64,000 nt of DNA from COE1 sp910588595 (GTDB taxonomy: Bacteria > Bacillota > Clostridia > Lachnospirales > Lachnospiraceae), in NCBI GenBank assembly GCA_948957135.1, contig CARDBT010000010.1:23370-87369 (forward strand). The letters run 5' to 3'. The position numbers and the translations under genes were made by a program. Shown one piece after another: positions 53,861-62,010 of this stretch. Each line of letters opens with the position of its first letter. Positions within the stretch are counted from its first letter, which is position 1. The notes beneath the pieces are model-generated. The model was not told the DNA's origin and ran no database searches. It saw nothing but the letters and a program-made list of their open reading frames with translations.

Positions 53861-55203
53861 TAATACTTATTCGACCGCCGCCAGATCTTGCGCTTCCCAG
53901 CTTCCCTGATCAGATCTTCCCTGAAATCAGGATGCGCGATCGAGATCAGCCCCTCCGCCCGCTCCCATGTGGAACGCCCCTCGAGATTGATCACACCGTA
54001 CTCGGTTGCCAGAAAGTAGATCTGGCTTCTCGGCGAGGTGATGATATCCCCGTCAAACTGCGGGCGGATACGCGAGTGATATATACCTTCCTTGTCCTTG
54101 TACACAGAACTCATACAGATAAATGCCTTGCCGCCCCTCGACGCAGACGCTCCTATGAGAAAATCAAGCTGCCCGCCTGTGCCGCTGATCTGTCTCGAGC
54201 CGGAGCTCTCCGCCGCAACCTGACCGTACAGATCGACGGACACACAGCTGTTGATGGACACCATATTATCAATCTGGGCAATGACGCTCGGTCTGTTGAC
54301 GTATTCTAGGGGGTAAGATGCGAGACCATGATTGTCGCCGACCCACTCATAAAGTTCCGGTGAGCCGATCGCACAGCCAAACACACCTTTGCCACGGTCT
54401 ATTTTTTTCTTACGGTTCGTCAGTTTGCCCGCATTGTACATACTCAGGTACGCATCGGAACAAAGTTCTGTGTGCATTCCCAAATCCCTGAGATCAGACT
54501 CTGCGATCAACTCCCCTACTGCGTTTGGCATACTTCCGATACCGAGCTGCAGTGTTGCGCCGTCCACGATATACGGCAGGATATTCTGCGCGATCTTCCT
54601 GTCGGTCTCAGTCGGTCTGAACGTCTTTAAGACCGCAAGCGGTTCATGTTTCCCTTCCACAATGTGATCCACATCGGAGATATGGATGCACTCGTCATAT
54701 CCGCCGTGTATGACAGGAAGATTCTCGTTCACCTCGACAATGACAATATCCGCCGCGCGCGTGATCGGCGCCGCTACACCTGTGTTGACAGAAAAGTTAA
54801 AATACCCATGCTTATCCATCGGAGTGACACTCACCATCACGACATTGACTTTCAGAAAATACTCGTAGTATGCAGCATTGTTGTGAAAGACCATCGGGAT
54901 AAAATAGCAGAGCCCCCGGTCGCACAGCTTCCGCTCGTAAGAGGAACAATGCCAGCTGTGATATGTAAAATGTTCCTGACTCTCATCGCACTCTGCCACC
55001 TCGATCGGACCCTTTATGATCAGATTGCCGCGTATCTTCACATCATAGAGCTCATCCCTGCGCCGCGCCAAAGCCCTGTCCAGAAGCACCGGCATACCCA
55101 GATTGCTCGTGTAGTCAACCCAGTCGCCGCTCTTTACCACCTTCACCGCCTCGTCGGGGGTGGTGAGTTTTGTTCTGTATTCTGCCTGAAAATCGTGCAG
55201 CAT
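53860..55203 (-). CDS. Acetyl-CoA hydrolase/CoA-transferase family protein
   Basis: A 447-residue enzyme with both halves of the acetyl-CoA hydrolase/transferase fold: SADEAVK-like TTPDEAVKVVKSGDWVDY at the start, VNENLPVIHGGYDECIHISD in the middle, LQLGIGSMPNAVGELIAESD and later INLEGRSTWERAEGLISIAH. It resembles butyryl-CoA:acetate and 4-hydroxybutyrate CoA-transferases of butyrate-forming clostridia, but differs enough that I do not name the substrate. ATG at 55203 follows GAAGGAG; a TTG in the same frame upstream is weaker. Confidence 0.85.
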   Translation of the reverse strand: MLHDFQAEYRTKLTTPDEAVKVVKSGDWVDYTSNLGMPVLLDRALARRRDELYDVKIRGNLIIKGPIEVAECDESQEHFTYHSWHCSSYERKLCDRGLCYFIPMVFHNNAAYYEYFLKVNVVMVSVTPMDKHGYFNFSVNTGVAAPITRAADIVIVEVNENLPVIHGGYDECIHISDVDHIVEGKHEPLAVLKTFRPTETDRKIAQNILPYIVDGATLQLGIGSMPNAVGELIAESDLRDLGMHTELCSDAYLSMYNAGKLTNRKKKIDRGKGVFGCAIGSPELYEWVGDNHGLASYPLEYVNRPSVIAQIDNMVSINSCVSVDLYGQVAAESSGSRQISGTGGQLDFLIGASASRGGKAFICMSSVYKDKEGIYHSRIRPQFDGDIITSPRSQIYFLATEYGVINLEGRSTWERAEGLISIAHPDFREDLIREAGKRKIWRRSNKY

Positions 55204-55371
55204 TGTATCACACTCCTTCAATGATGCATGTGTGCGGCTGTTCCCTGCCGATCACTTCATGAACTTATTATACTGATAGTCCGCGCGGTTGTAAAGTCTT
55301 TGTGCCCAATTAGAAATCAATCCGGGATACTTGGTTGCTGTGAGAAACAGGCACTTTTGTGTGCAGAAAGA

Positions 55372-55407
55372 CAGGGCAGATCATTCCCGATCGAATAATC
55401 TGCCCTG
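55372..55407 (-). terminator. Hairpin after the 55425 gene
   Basis: CAGGGCAGAT and ATCTGCCCTG form a 10-bp perfect stem with 16-nt loop, ending 18 bp past the gene's stop at 55425. T-run is weak. The remaining 55204-55371 gap holds nothing I recognise. Confidence 0.55.
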
Positions 55408-55424
55408 AGGAAAAAGTGTTCTCT

Positions 55425-55850
55425 TTATCTTTCTACAAATAAAATAACATCTGTCACATTATCAGAAACAAAAGCGATATTTCCGATTTCGTTGACAACC
55501 GTTGTACCTGCAAGGTCATAACCGGTACCGGTTTCGTTCAGCGTGTAAATATATGCCTTCTTTCCGATATATAGATCACCTATATGGAAATTGAATACCG
55601 CATCAAATACCAGCGGCTTTATCGTGTTTGGAATCGCATGGATCACATCAAACTCTGGTGCGATCATGGGATCCGCGACAAACGAATAGAAAATCTCCAC
55701 ATCATCCGTGACCACCGGCACACCTGCCATATCGATCGTCAGTCCGAAGTCTGCACTAAAAACGGCATTCAAATACAGATACTGTCCATAATACTGATTC
55801 AATAGTTCTGCCCTCAGCACATGATCCCTCGACAAGTCCGCCTGCAGCAT
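55425..55850 (-). CDS. Hypothetical protein
   Basis: A 141-residue soluble protein, beta-rich, with no motif I recognise (DFGLTIDMAGVPVVTDDVEI, YIGKKAYIYTLNETGTG). I chose the second ATG at 55850 because AGGA lies six bases upstream; the first ATG seven codons earlier lacks a site. Single gene between convergent-oriented neighbours, with its own hairpin terminator. Function unknown. Confidence 0.6.
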   Translation of the reverse strand: MLQADLSRDHVLRAELLNQYYGQYLYLNAVFSADFGLTIDMAGVPVVTDDVEIFYSFVADPMIAPEFDVIHAIPNTIKPLVFDAVFNFHIGDLYIGKKAYIYTLNETGTGYDLAGTTVVNEIGNIAFVSDNVTDVILFVER

Positions 55851-55942
55851 CGTATATCCTATTTGCAGCATTTTTTATCATATCACAGTTTCCGACAAAA
55901 ATGTAGAAATATAACAAAAAAAGCAAAATAGCAAAATAATGG

Positions 55943-55971
55943 TTGTGAAACATTCAATAATTATGTAAAAT
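55943..55971 (+). promoter_or_regulatory. Sigma-A promoter of the CheX-REC gene
   Basis: TTGTGA (55943-55948), 17-bp spacer, TAAAAT (55966-55971), about 50 bp upstream of the ATG at 56029. Confidence 0.65.
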
Positions 55972-56028
55972 TAAAAAAAGAATACTCTTGTACCAGTTTA
56001 CAAAATAAGCAGAGAGGTGCGGATTGAT

Positions 56029-57339
56029 ATGTTTATACAGCTATTTAGTAACTATTTGTTGGAAAAGTCGGTAATTACGATCGAACAGCGCGATTCCTTT
56101 CAGGCGGAAATACAAAGAACCCGCGTCAAATTGGGAACCATCGCTGTCGCGGAAGGTATGCTGACAGAGGTGCAGGCAGACGAGATCAATCACCAGCAGA
56201 CACTGCAGGACCGCCGTTTTGGTGACATTGCGATCGAAATGCAGTATCTGACGGAAAAACAAGTGTCCGAACTGCTCAGCAAACAAGGCAATACAGCCAT
56301 GAAATTCTTTCAGCTGCTGGTTGACCGCATTGGTCTGTCCATGGAGACCGTCACGGAGCACCTCAACGGGTTCCAGCGGGCAAACGGTTTTACAGATGAG
56401 GAACTCGAGGCTGTCAAAATGGATGACTTCGAATCCATCATCCCTCTCTTTGCGACAGTGCGGGATACGACGATCACAGATCTTGCAGGCCTGGTAATGC
56501 GCAACCTCACAAGATTTGTCACCAACAATTTCTATTTTGGCAGAATGAAAAAGGCAGCCACGTATTCCTACAGTATGTTTGCCGGTCAGAGATCTGTCGG
56601 TGACTCTGATATTTTTCTCGGCTTTGGCGCCACCAACGAACTGGACGGGATCATCAAGCTTGCCAAGAATTATGCAAAATCTGTCACGATCTCGAGCAGC
56701 GACGAGGTTTATGATGCCGTCTGCGAATTTGCGAACCTGAACAACGGTCTCTATGACTCTGTTCTCAGCGATGATGATATTTTCATCGAAATGGTTCCAC
56801 CGGAAGTATATCTGAACCAGCAGATATCCGGGAATGCGTACTATATGCCGATTTACATCGATGATTCCGAATTCGATCTGGTCATCTCGACAGATGCGGC
56901 ATTTGTTCCAGGGGACAGACCTCATGCCCTGAACCTTAAAAAAGAAGACCTGCAGATCGATACCTCAAAGGCTCTCCCCACTGTTCTTGTTATCGACGAC
57001 TCAGCGCTGATCAGAAAGATCCTCATCAAGATGCTCAATGAAAACGGCTATCAAGTGATCGGTGAAGCGGCAAACGGTGAGGAGGGCGTAGAATTATATA
57101 AGGATCTGGAGCCTGATATTGTGACTCTGGATATTACAATGCCTGTCATGGACGGTGTGACTGCGTTGAAACTGATCAAAGAATACGATCCGGAGGCTAT
57201 CGTTGCCATGATTTCTGCCGCTGGTCAGAAAGACAAACTCATGGACGCGCTCAAGGAAGGCGCCGAGTTATTCTTCACAAAACCATTTAATGCACAGGAA
57301 GTGATAACCAGCCTGAAAAGCTGCCTCACGGACTCATAA
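56029..57339 (+). CDS. Fusion: MshEN-like domain, CheX phosphatase, CheY-like receiver
   Basis: A 436-residue protein. Residues 34-57 (KLGTIAVAEGMLTEVQADEI and four more) and 63-86 (RFGDIAIEMQYLTEKQVSEL and four more) match the two 24-residue halves of the MshEN cyclic-di-GMP receptor, with the exact 5-residue spacer TLQDR; several consensus positions deviate. A CheX domain follows with its phosphatase motif EFAN at 233-236 and Pro-Pro 22 residues later. From about 318 a receiver domain has the acidic pair VIDDS (323/324), phosphoacceptor in LDITMP (368) and Lys in TKPF (418). It likely links c-di-GMP and chemotaxis signalling. ATG 56029 fits GAGAGG ten bases upstream. Confidence 0.88.
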   Translation: MFIQLFSNYLLEKSVITIEQRDSFQAEIQRTRVKLGTIAVAEGMLTEVQADEINHQQTLQDRRFGDIAIEMQYLTEKQVSELLSKQGNTAMKFFQLLVDRIGLSMETVTEHLNGFQRANGFTDEELEAVKMDDFESIIPLFATVRDTTITDLAGLVMRNLTRFVTNNFYFGRMKKAATYSYSMFAGQRSVGDSDIFLGFGATNELDGIIKLAKNYAKSVTISSSDEVYDAVCEFANLNNGLYDSVLSDDDIFIEMVPPEVYLNQQISGNAYYMPIYIDDSEFDLVISTDAAFVPGDRPHALNLKKEDLQIDTSKALPTVLVIDDSALIRKILIKMLNENGYQVIGEAANGEEGVELYKDLEPDIVTLDITMPVMDGVTALKLIKEYDPEAIVAMISAAGQKDKLMDALKEGAELFFTKPFNAQEVITSLKSCLTDS

Positions 57340-57342
57340 TCA

Positions 57343-57386
57343 ATAAAATACCACTGGGAAAACCTGATGTCCCAGTGGTATTTTAT
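57343..57386. terminator. Long bidirectional terminator
   Basis: A 17-bp perfect stem (57343-57359 with 57370-57386) with a 10-nt loop and A/T ends lies between the convergent CheX-REC and amidase genes. Confidence 0.88.
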
Positions 57387-57431
57387 GAGTTGCGGAGAAG
57401 TACATTCCCCTACTCTATAGAAGATTTATAC

Positions 57432-58553
57432 CTAAATTATGTAGTGAGCCACATCATCGAGCAGTTTCTGCCATGCATCCTCATGCTCAACATAATAGAG
57501 CGGACATAACTTTCCGCCACAATCATAATGGCGCAAAATATCCTTCGGTTCCAGATCATATTTATCTAACAGCCACGCAAGCATCTCAACAAGCGAATCG
57601 TAAGTCTCCTGTGTGAAAGAACCATCCGCCGACAAATAACAGCACTCTATTGAAACAGAATCGCCGTTGCGCTCCACTACGGCATAGGCTTCCTCCTCCA
57701 GCGGAATGCACTGTATGATCTCACCCTCATAGCCTATGATAAAGTGTGCGCTTGCTGCCCGCTCATGTGTCTGACCCAGATTTTCGAAATAACTTCTATT
57801 CTGTTCCGCTGACGTTTTTGGGTTGGCTGTATAGTGAACAAATATATTCTTCACACAGGAAAGTTTTGTTCCTGGTCGGTTATATTCACTGATCGTGAGG
57901 AAATCTTTCCGGATATCAGGCTCCCGCCGCGTGTCATCCACAACTGCTATTTCTTCTGAAATATCTGATTCCGGCGGTTTCTCCACTTTTAATTGAGGAC
58001 TTTTCTGTGTACTTTGAGCAAAAATCTTTCCCATAAAAAATATGGACGCACACATTAACAAGATCCATGCAAAAGCAAAAATCTGACTGGTTCGGGAGCG
58101 TTTTCCCGCTTTTCTTTTTGTTTCTTTTCTCAACGCCTGCGCACCTGCGCCTGCAGTCCTAGCTGATCTCGGAACTGATGTTCTAACCACACCGGCTTGT
58201 CTCGCATATTCTGCCCTGACTGCACTTGCCCGGCTTCCTGCATACTCTGTCCTGACTGCACTTACCCGTTTTCTCGCATACTCTGTCCTGACGATACCTG
58301 CTCTCCTCAGATTTACTGTATCTGCTTTTGCCGTGTTCTTTGTCCTTGCGCTCCTCGCCCTGACTGTACCCGCTGCGTTTCCATTTCCTGTCCTTGCCCT
58401 ACCGTATCCTGATACATTTCCCCTTCTTTGCATACCAGCTCTGGTGTGCGTGCCAGCTCTTCTTGTTCTTGTCTGTCTGGTGCGAACACCTCCAGTCGAA
58501 CTTACCACCTGCCACAGCTCCAGTTCCTGAGTCTGCCGTGCCTGATTCCCCAT
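57432..58553 (-). CDS. N-acetylmuramoyl-L-alanine amidase with Arg-rich repeated cytoplasmic tail
   Basis: A 373-residue type II membrane protein. Residues 1-165 are very basic and hold about four repeats of roughly 13 residues (VRTEYARKRVSA, VRTEYAGSRASA, VRAEYARQAG, VVRTSVPRSA). One membrane helix (FAFAWILLMCASIFFMGKIF) precedes an extracellular amidase_2 domain with the zinc residues in FVHYTANPK and RHYDCGGKLCP and the ASAHFIIGYEG strand. It should cleave peptidoglycan stems from sugar. ATG 58553 preceded by GGGAG. The 58554-58754 gap holds no gene. Confidence 0.85.
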   Translation of the reverse strand: MGNQARQTQELELWQVVSSTGGVRTRQTRTRRAGTHTRAGMQRRGNVSGYGRARTGNGNAAGTVRARSARTKNTAKADTVNLRRAGIVRTEYARKRVSAVRTEYAGSRASAVRAEYARQAGVVRTSVPRSARTAGAGAQALRKETKRKAGKRSRTSQIFAFAWILLMCASIFFMGKIFAQSTQKSPQLKVEKPPESDISEEIAVVDDTRREPDIRKDFLTISEYNRPGTKLSCVKNIFVHYTANPKTSAEQNRSYFENLGQTHERAASAHFIIGYEGEIIQCIPLEEEAYAVVERNGDSVSIECCYLSADGSFTQETYDSLVEMLAWLLDKYDLEPKDILRHYDCGGKLCPLYYVEHEDAWQKLLDDVAHYII

Positions 58554-58754
58554 AAGTATTTCTCCCATCACAATAATCTTTTATCTGTCGTGTCCAAGAA
58601 ACATGCTTACAGTTTCCAACTTATAATTTGAGCTATCTATATATTAGACGCTCCGGGGTGCAAAAATGTTGCATAAAAAATTATTAAAATTCTATAAAGT
58701 ACTCTTTTTACTTTTTTCTACTGTTATAATAGCATATTTGACTCTAAATTTCAT

Positions 58755-59729
58755 CTAAAAATCATATAATCTCACTTCATACCCCATTTTTTTCACTAAT
58801 GTGATATCCGCTGCAGTTGTAATGCCATGCGTCGTGAGCATGTCGCCCGATATCGCAGCATTTGCCCCGCTCCCAAAGCACTTCTCCCCCTTGTCCCCCA
58901 GAAGGCCACGCCCCCCGGCAAGCCGGATATCCCCGTCAGGTATGATAAAGCGGAATATGGCAACAACGCGGCAGAACTCATCGTTTGTAAGGATTCTATT
59001 ATTTTCGTACGGTGTTCCCGCGATGGGATTCAGGAGATTGACAGGAACCGATCTCACTCCGAGTTCCCTTGCTGTCAATACCATATCGATCCTGTCCTCC
59101 ATCGTCTCCCCCAGCCCTATGATACCGCCCGAACATATGCTCAACCCTGCGCGCTCTGCCGCCTTCAGCGCCGCGATCTTCTCATCATAAGTGTGTGTCG
59201 TACAGACTTGGGGAAAATAATTTCTCGAGGACTCAAGGTTGCAGTGTGCTCTCGATGCACCTGCTTCCTTGATCTTCCGAAATTGTGCTTCCCCCAAAAG
59301 CCCAAAGGAAACGCAGACTTCAATGTCGGTCTGTCTGCGGATCTCACGGATACTCTCGCAGGCACGGTCGACCTCCTCATCGCTCAGGCACCTTCCTGAT
59401 GTGACGATGGAATATCGCAGTACCCCCTGTTCCCTGTTATATCTGGCTCCCTCCAACAGTTTCTCTGTTGGCAAAAGAGCGTACGCTTCCTGACAGCTTG
59501 TATGGTAATGGACACTCTGGGCACAATATCTGCAATCCTCCGAACACCGCCCGCACTTACCGTTTACTATGGTGCACATATCAAACCGGTTCCCGCACAT
59601 CTTTTCCCTGATTTCGTCAGCCGCAGCACACAGTCTCTCTAACGGTTCATTCACAAGTGCCAGTGCCTCACTTTTTGTTATGTCCCCGCCGGCATATATC
59701 TTTTGCTTTAATTCCTCTGTGTAACTCAT
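58755..59729 (-). CDS. bioB: Biotin synthase
   Basis: A 324-residue radical SAM enzyme. The 4Fe-4S motif CGRCSEDCRYCAQS gives CxxxCxxC, and the second cluster region with RLAGGRGLLGDKGE is present. It adds sulfur to dethiobiotin. No other biotin genes are adjacent; a BirA-type operator lies directly upstream, so it is biotin-repressed. A lone bioB suggests scavenging of dethiobiotin or genes elsewhere. Confidence 0.96.
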   Translation of the reverse strand: MSYTEELKQKIYAGGDITKSEALALVNEPLERLCAAADEIREKMCGNRFDMCTIVNGKCGRCSEDCRYCAQSVHYHTSCQEAYALLPTEKLLEGARYNREQGVLRYSIVTSGRCLSDEEVDRACESIREIRRQTDIEVCVSFGLLGEAQFRKIKEAGASRAHCNLESSRNYFPQVCTTHTYDEKIAALKAAERAGLSICSGGIIGLGETMEDRIDMVLTARELGVRSVPVNLLNPIAGTPYENNRILTNDEFCRVVAIFRFIIPDGDIRLAGGRGLLGDKGEKCFGSGANAAISGDMLTTHGITTAADITLVKKMGYEVRLYDF

Positions 59730-59743
59730 ATCTTTTATCCCCC

Positions 59744-59777
59744 AATGTTAACCTATATTTTATAATAGATTAACAAT
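59744..59777 (-). promoter_or_regulatory. BirA operator upstream of bioB
   Basis: AATGTTAACC (59744-59753), 14 bp of A/T, then GATTAACAAT (59768-59777): the near-palindrome TTGTTAAyC-N14-GGTTAACAt typical of Firmicute BirA sites. It lies 15 bp upstream of the bioB start. Confidence 0.8.
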
Positions 59778-59824
59778 ATTCCTCTAAAAAGTCAAGACAG
59801 TCCCCTGCTGACCGATCGCACGCA

Positions 59825-59980
59825 TAACAGTTCAGCCTTCGGTTTCCTGTTTCAGGCATCAAGCCATGCAAAAACCGCTTCGCGGATGTCAAAGCCACGC
59901 GCCGTGGCTTGATGCATCTAAGCCGCTATGCTTTCTCACGGACTTCGCAGCGCAGTGCGAAGTCCTGGGCTGAACTGTTA
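59825..59980. mobile_element. MITE-like palindromic element
   Basis: A 156-bp element bounded by perfect 13-bp terminal inverted repeats TAACAGTTCAGCC and GGCTGAACTGTTA. Nested inside are GCATCAAGCCA / TGGCTTGATGC and GGACTTCGC / GCGAAGTCC. No ORF. The right end is repeated at 33588-33613. It lies upstream of bioB and past the pfkB-type gene. Confidence 0.65.
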
Positions 59981-60034
59981 CTCGCACAAACCTTTCATTC
60001 GTGGCAGCTGCCTTTTTGCCTGCCATAACTGTGT

Positions 60035-60943
60035 TTAGTCCTCCAAATCTGTGAAAATGTGTTCGATCTCTTCCCTTGTCGCCAGCATTTCGGAAAAAGC
60101 ACTCGCGCTCCCCGCCGAGATCCCCATGCGGAACGCATAGTCATAGTCCTGCTTCCTCGTCCAGCCGGCGACAAAGCCGGCAACCATGGAATCCCCGGCG
60201 CCCACCGCGTTGACCAGCCTTCCCTCCGGCGCCGCGAGCATGTGCACGGCACCTGTCTCGTCCACAAGGACTGCCCCCTGCCCCGACATGGACACCAGCA
60301 CATTTCTGGCACCTCTCTCCTGAAGACGCCTCGCATATGGGACCACATCCGATCTGGCAGTCAGTGTCACGTCAAAGATTTCCCCCAGCTCATGGTTGTT
60401 CGGCTTGATCAGAAACGGCTCAAACTGCAGTACATTCATCAGCAGCTCTCCCGTCGCGTCCACGACAAACAGCACACCTCTCCCTTGCAGCCGCCGCAGA
60501 ATATCGCTGTAGACAGAATCCGGCAGGCTCCTGGGAATGCTGCCCGCAAGAACAAGGACATCGCCCGCCCTGAGACAGTCCAGCTTCCTGTACAGCTCAT
60601 TCACATGTATCTCGCTGATTTCCGGTCCCATGCCGTTGATCTCTGTGCCATCGTAGTCTTTCAGCTTGACATTGATGCGTGAAAACCCTTTCTCAATCCG
60701 GATAAAATCCGCAAGCAGCCCCATCTCTCGCACTTCGCGCTCGATCTGTTCTCCGGTGAAACCCGCCGTAAATCCAAGCGCGGTGTTCTCGATGCCCAGA
60801 TTGCGCAACACGATCGACACGTTGATCCCCTTGCCGCCAATAAACATTTGTTCACCAATGGTACGGTTGGTCTTTCCCATCTCAAAGCCGTTCATGGACA
60901 CGATATAATCCAGTGAAGGATTAAATGTCACTGTATAGATCAT
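60035..60943 (-). CDS. fruK: 1-phosphofructokinase / PfkB family sugar kinase
   Basis: A 302-residue kinase. MIYTVTFNPSLDYIV opens it as in FruK and LacC; the substrate motif GGKGINVSIVLRNLG and the catalytic GAGDSMVAGFVAG are intact. It phosphorylates fructose-1-phosphate or tagatose-6-phosphate; no PTS or aldolase genes lie beside it, so fruK is a working name. A promoter is at 60987-61015. Confidence 0.85.
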   Translation of the reverse strand: MIYTVTFNPSLDYIVSMNGFEMGKTNRTIGEQMFIGGKGINVSIVLRNLGIENTALGFTAGFTGEQIEREVREMGLLADFIRIEKGFSRINVKLKDYDGTEINGMGPEISEIHVNELYRKLDCLRAGDVLVLAGSIPRSLPDSVYSDILRRLQGRGVLFVVDATGELLMNVLQFEPFLIKPNNHELGEIFDVTLTARSDVVPYARRLQERGARNVLVSMSGQGAVLVDETGAVHMLAAPEGRLVNAVGAGDSMVAGFVAGWTRKQDYDYAFRMGISAGSASAFSEMLATREEIEHIFTDLED

Positions 60944-60986
60944 ACTCCCTCTCCTCCTAAATGTTCAAACAGCATATCCTCTCTCT

Positions 60987-61015
60987 ATTTTACTCACTTT
61001 ATGCAGCTTGTTCAA
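60987..61015 (-). promoter_or_regulatory. Sigma-A promoter of the pfkB-type gene
   Basis: Minus strand -35 TTGAAC (61010-61015), 17 bp, -10 TAAAAT (60987-60992), about 45 bp upstream of the start. Confidence 0.7.
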
Positions 61016-61065
61016 CGATTACTTTTGTATGAAATCAAAAAACCGTTGCACCCGCGAAAATGCAC

Positions 61066-61094
61066 TTGAACAAAGCAGACACTTGTAGTATATT
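61066..61094 (+). promoter_or_regulatory. Sigma-A promoter for GNAT gene with long leader
   Basis: TTGAAC (61066-61071), 17 bp, TATATT (61089-61094). The leader to 61375 is about 275 nt and holds AGAGGAA / TTCCTCT around GCCGC / GCGGC pairing (about 61200-61245). No convincing ORF in it. Confidence 0.6.
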
Positions 61095-61375
61095 AAACTT
61101 GTATATTTGTTTACAAGGGAGCAAAAATATCATATCCCACCTGCAGCACAAAATGCCAAGGCTGATCTGACAGCCCCCTTTTTATGCGCAGCCCCGTGCA
61201 GAGGAACTAAGCCGCAAGGCGGCACACGGCACATTCCTCTACTCGATTTCAAGTTTGCCGCAATAAATGCCGGATTAGACTGGAGCGGAAAAGGACCAAG
61301 CGTGCGCTGTCCGCGCCTGCGGTCTCTATATGCCTGCCCGTTTGGCGCACCAGCCGTGATCGAGAGGAGATTGTT

Positions 61376-61972
61376 ATGAACATGATCGGAACACAAAACA
61401 TAGAAACACAGCGGTGCCTGTTGCGAAGGATCCGCCCCGAAGATTATAAAAATATGTTCGAGAACTGGGCAAAACATGAATCCGTATGCCGATATTTTCC
61501 GTTTGACCCCATTGAAGATATCGAGGTCTACAGGGAAAAAGTGCTTGGATGGTCACAAAATTATGAATCCGATGCTTACTTTCATTGGGTGATCGAATGG
61601 AAGCAAACCGGAGCGCTCATCGGAACGATCAACCTGGGAAATCTGGAAGCGTCCTGCTTTATGTCCGATACATGCTATATGCTCTCGCCGGATCATTGGG
61701 GCATGGGGATCATGACAGAAGTTCTCCGTGCTGTGCTGGCGTACGCATTTTATGAAATAGGCTTAAACCGCGTCCAGGCGGAAGTCTTTGCCGGAAATAC
61801 GGCTTCCGAGCATGTTCTGATGAAATGTGGTATGCAGTTCGAGGGGATCGCCCGGCAAAAGTACTATAAAAACGGTGCCTTTATCGATACTGCCCAGTAC
61901 GCGGTCCTCCGAGAGGATTTTGAGCAGATCCGTACTCCGTGCACGACAAAAGCTGCCGGCGTTATCCGATAA
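61376..61972 (+). CDS. GNAT family N-acetyltransferase (RimJ/RimL-like)
   Basis: A 198-residue acetyltransferase. TQRCLLRRIRPEDY is the typical start, YMLSPDHWGMGIMTEVLRAV carries the acetyl-CoA loop, and NRVQAEVFAGNTASEHVLMK with CGMQFEG follow. RimJ/RimL types modify protein N-termini or small amines; substrate unknown. GAGGAG before ATG. The stop lies inside the terminator hairpin. Confidence 0.9.
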   Translation: MNMIGTQNIETQRCLLRRIRPEDYKNMFENWAKHESVCRYFPFDPIEDIEVYREKVLGWSQNYESDAYFHWVIEWKQTGALIGTINLGNLEASCFMSDTCYMLSPDHWGMGIMTEVLRAVLAYAFYEIGLNRVQAEVFAGNTASEHVLMKCGMQFEGIARQKYYKNGAFIDTAQYAVLREDFEQIRTPCTTKAAGVIR

Positions 61973-61986
61973 CGTCGGCAGCTTTT
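61948..61986 (+). terminator. Terminator after GNAT gene
   Basis: A 16-bp stem (61948-61963 with 61971-61986, one G-U) with a 7-nt loop, ending in TTTT; convergent with the LacI-type gene. Confidence 0.85.
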
Positions 61987-62010
61987 ACTCTCTATGTGAA
62001 CAGGATCCTT

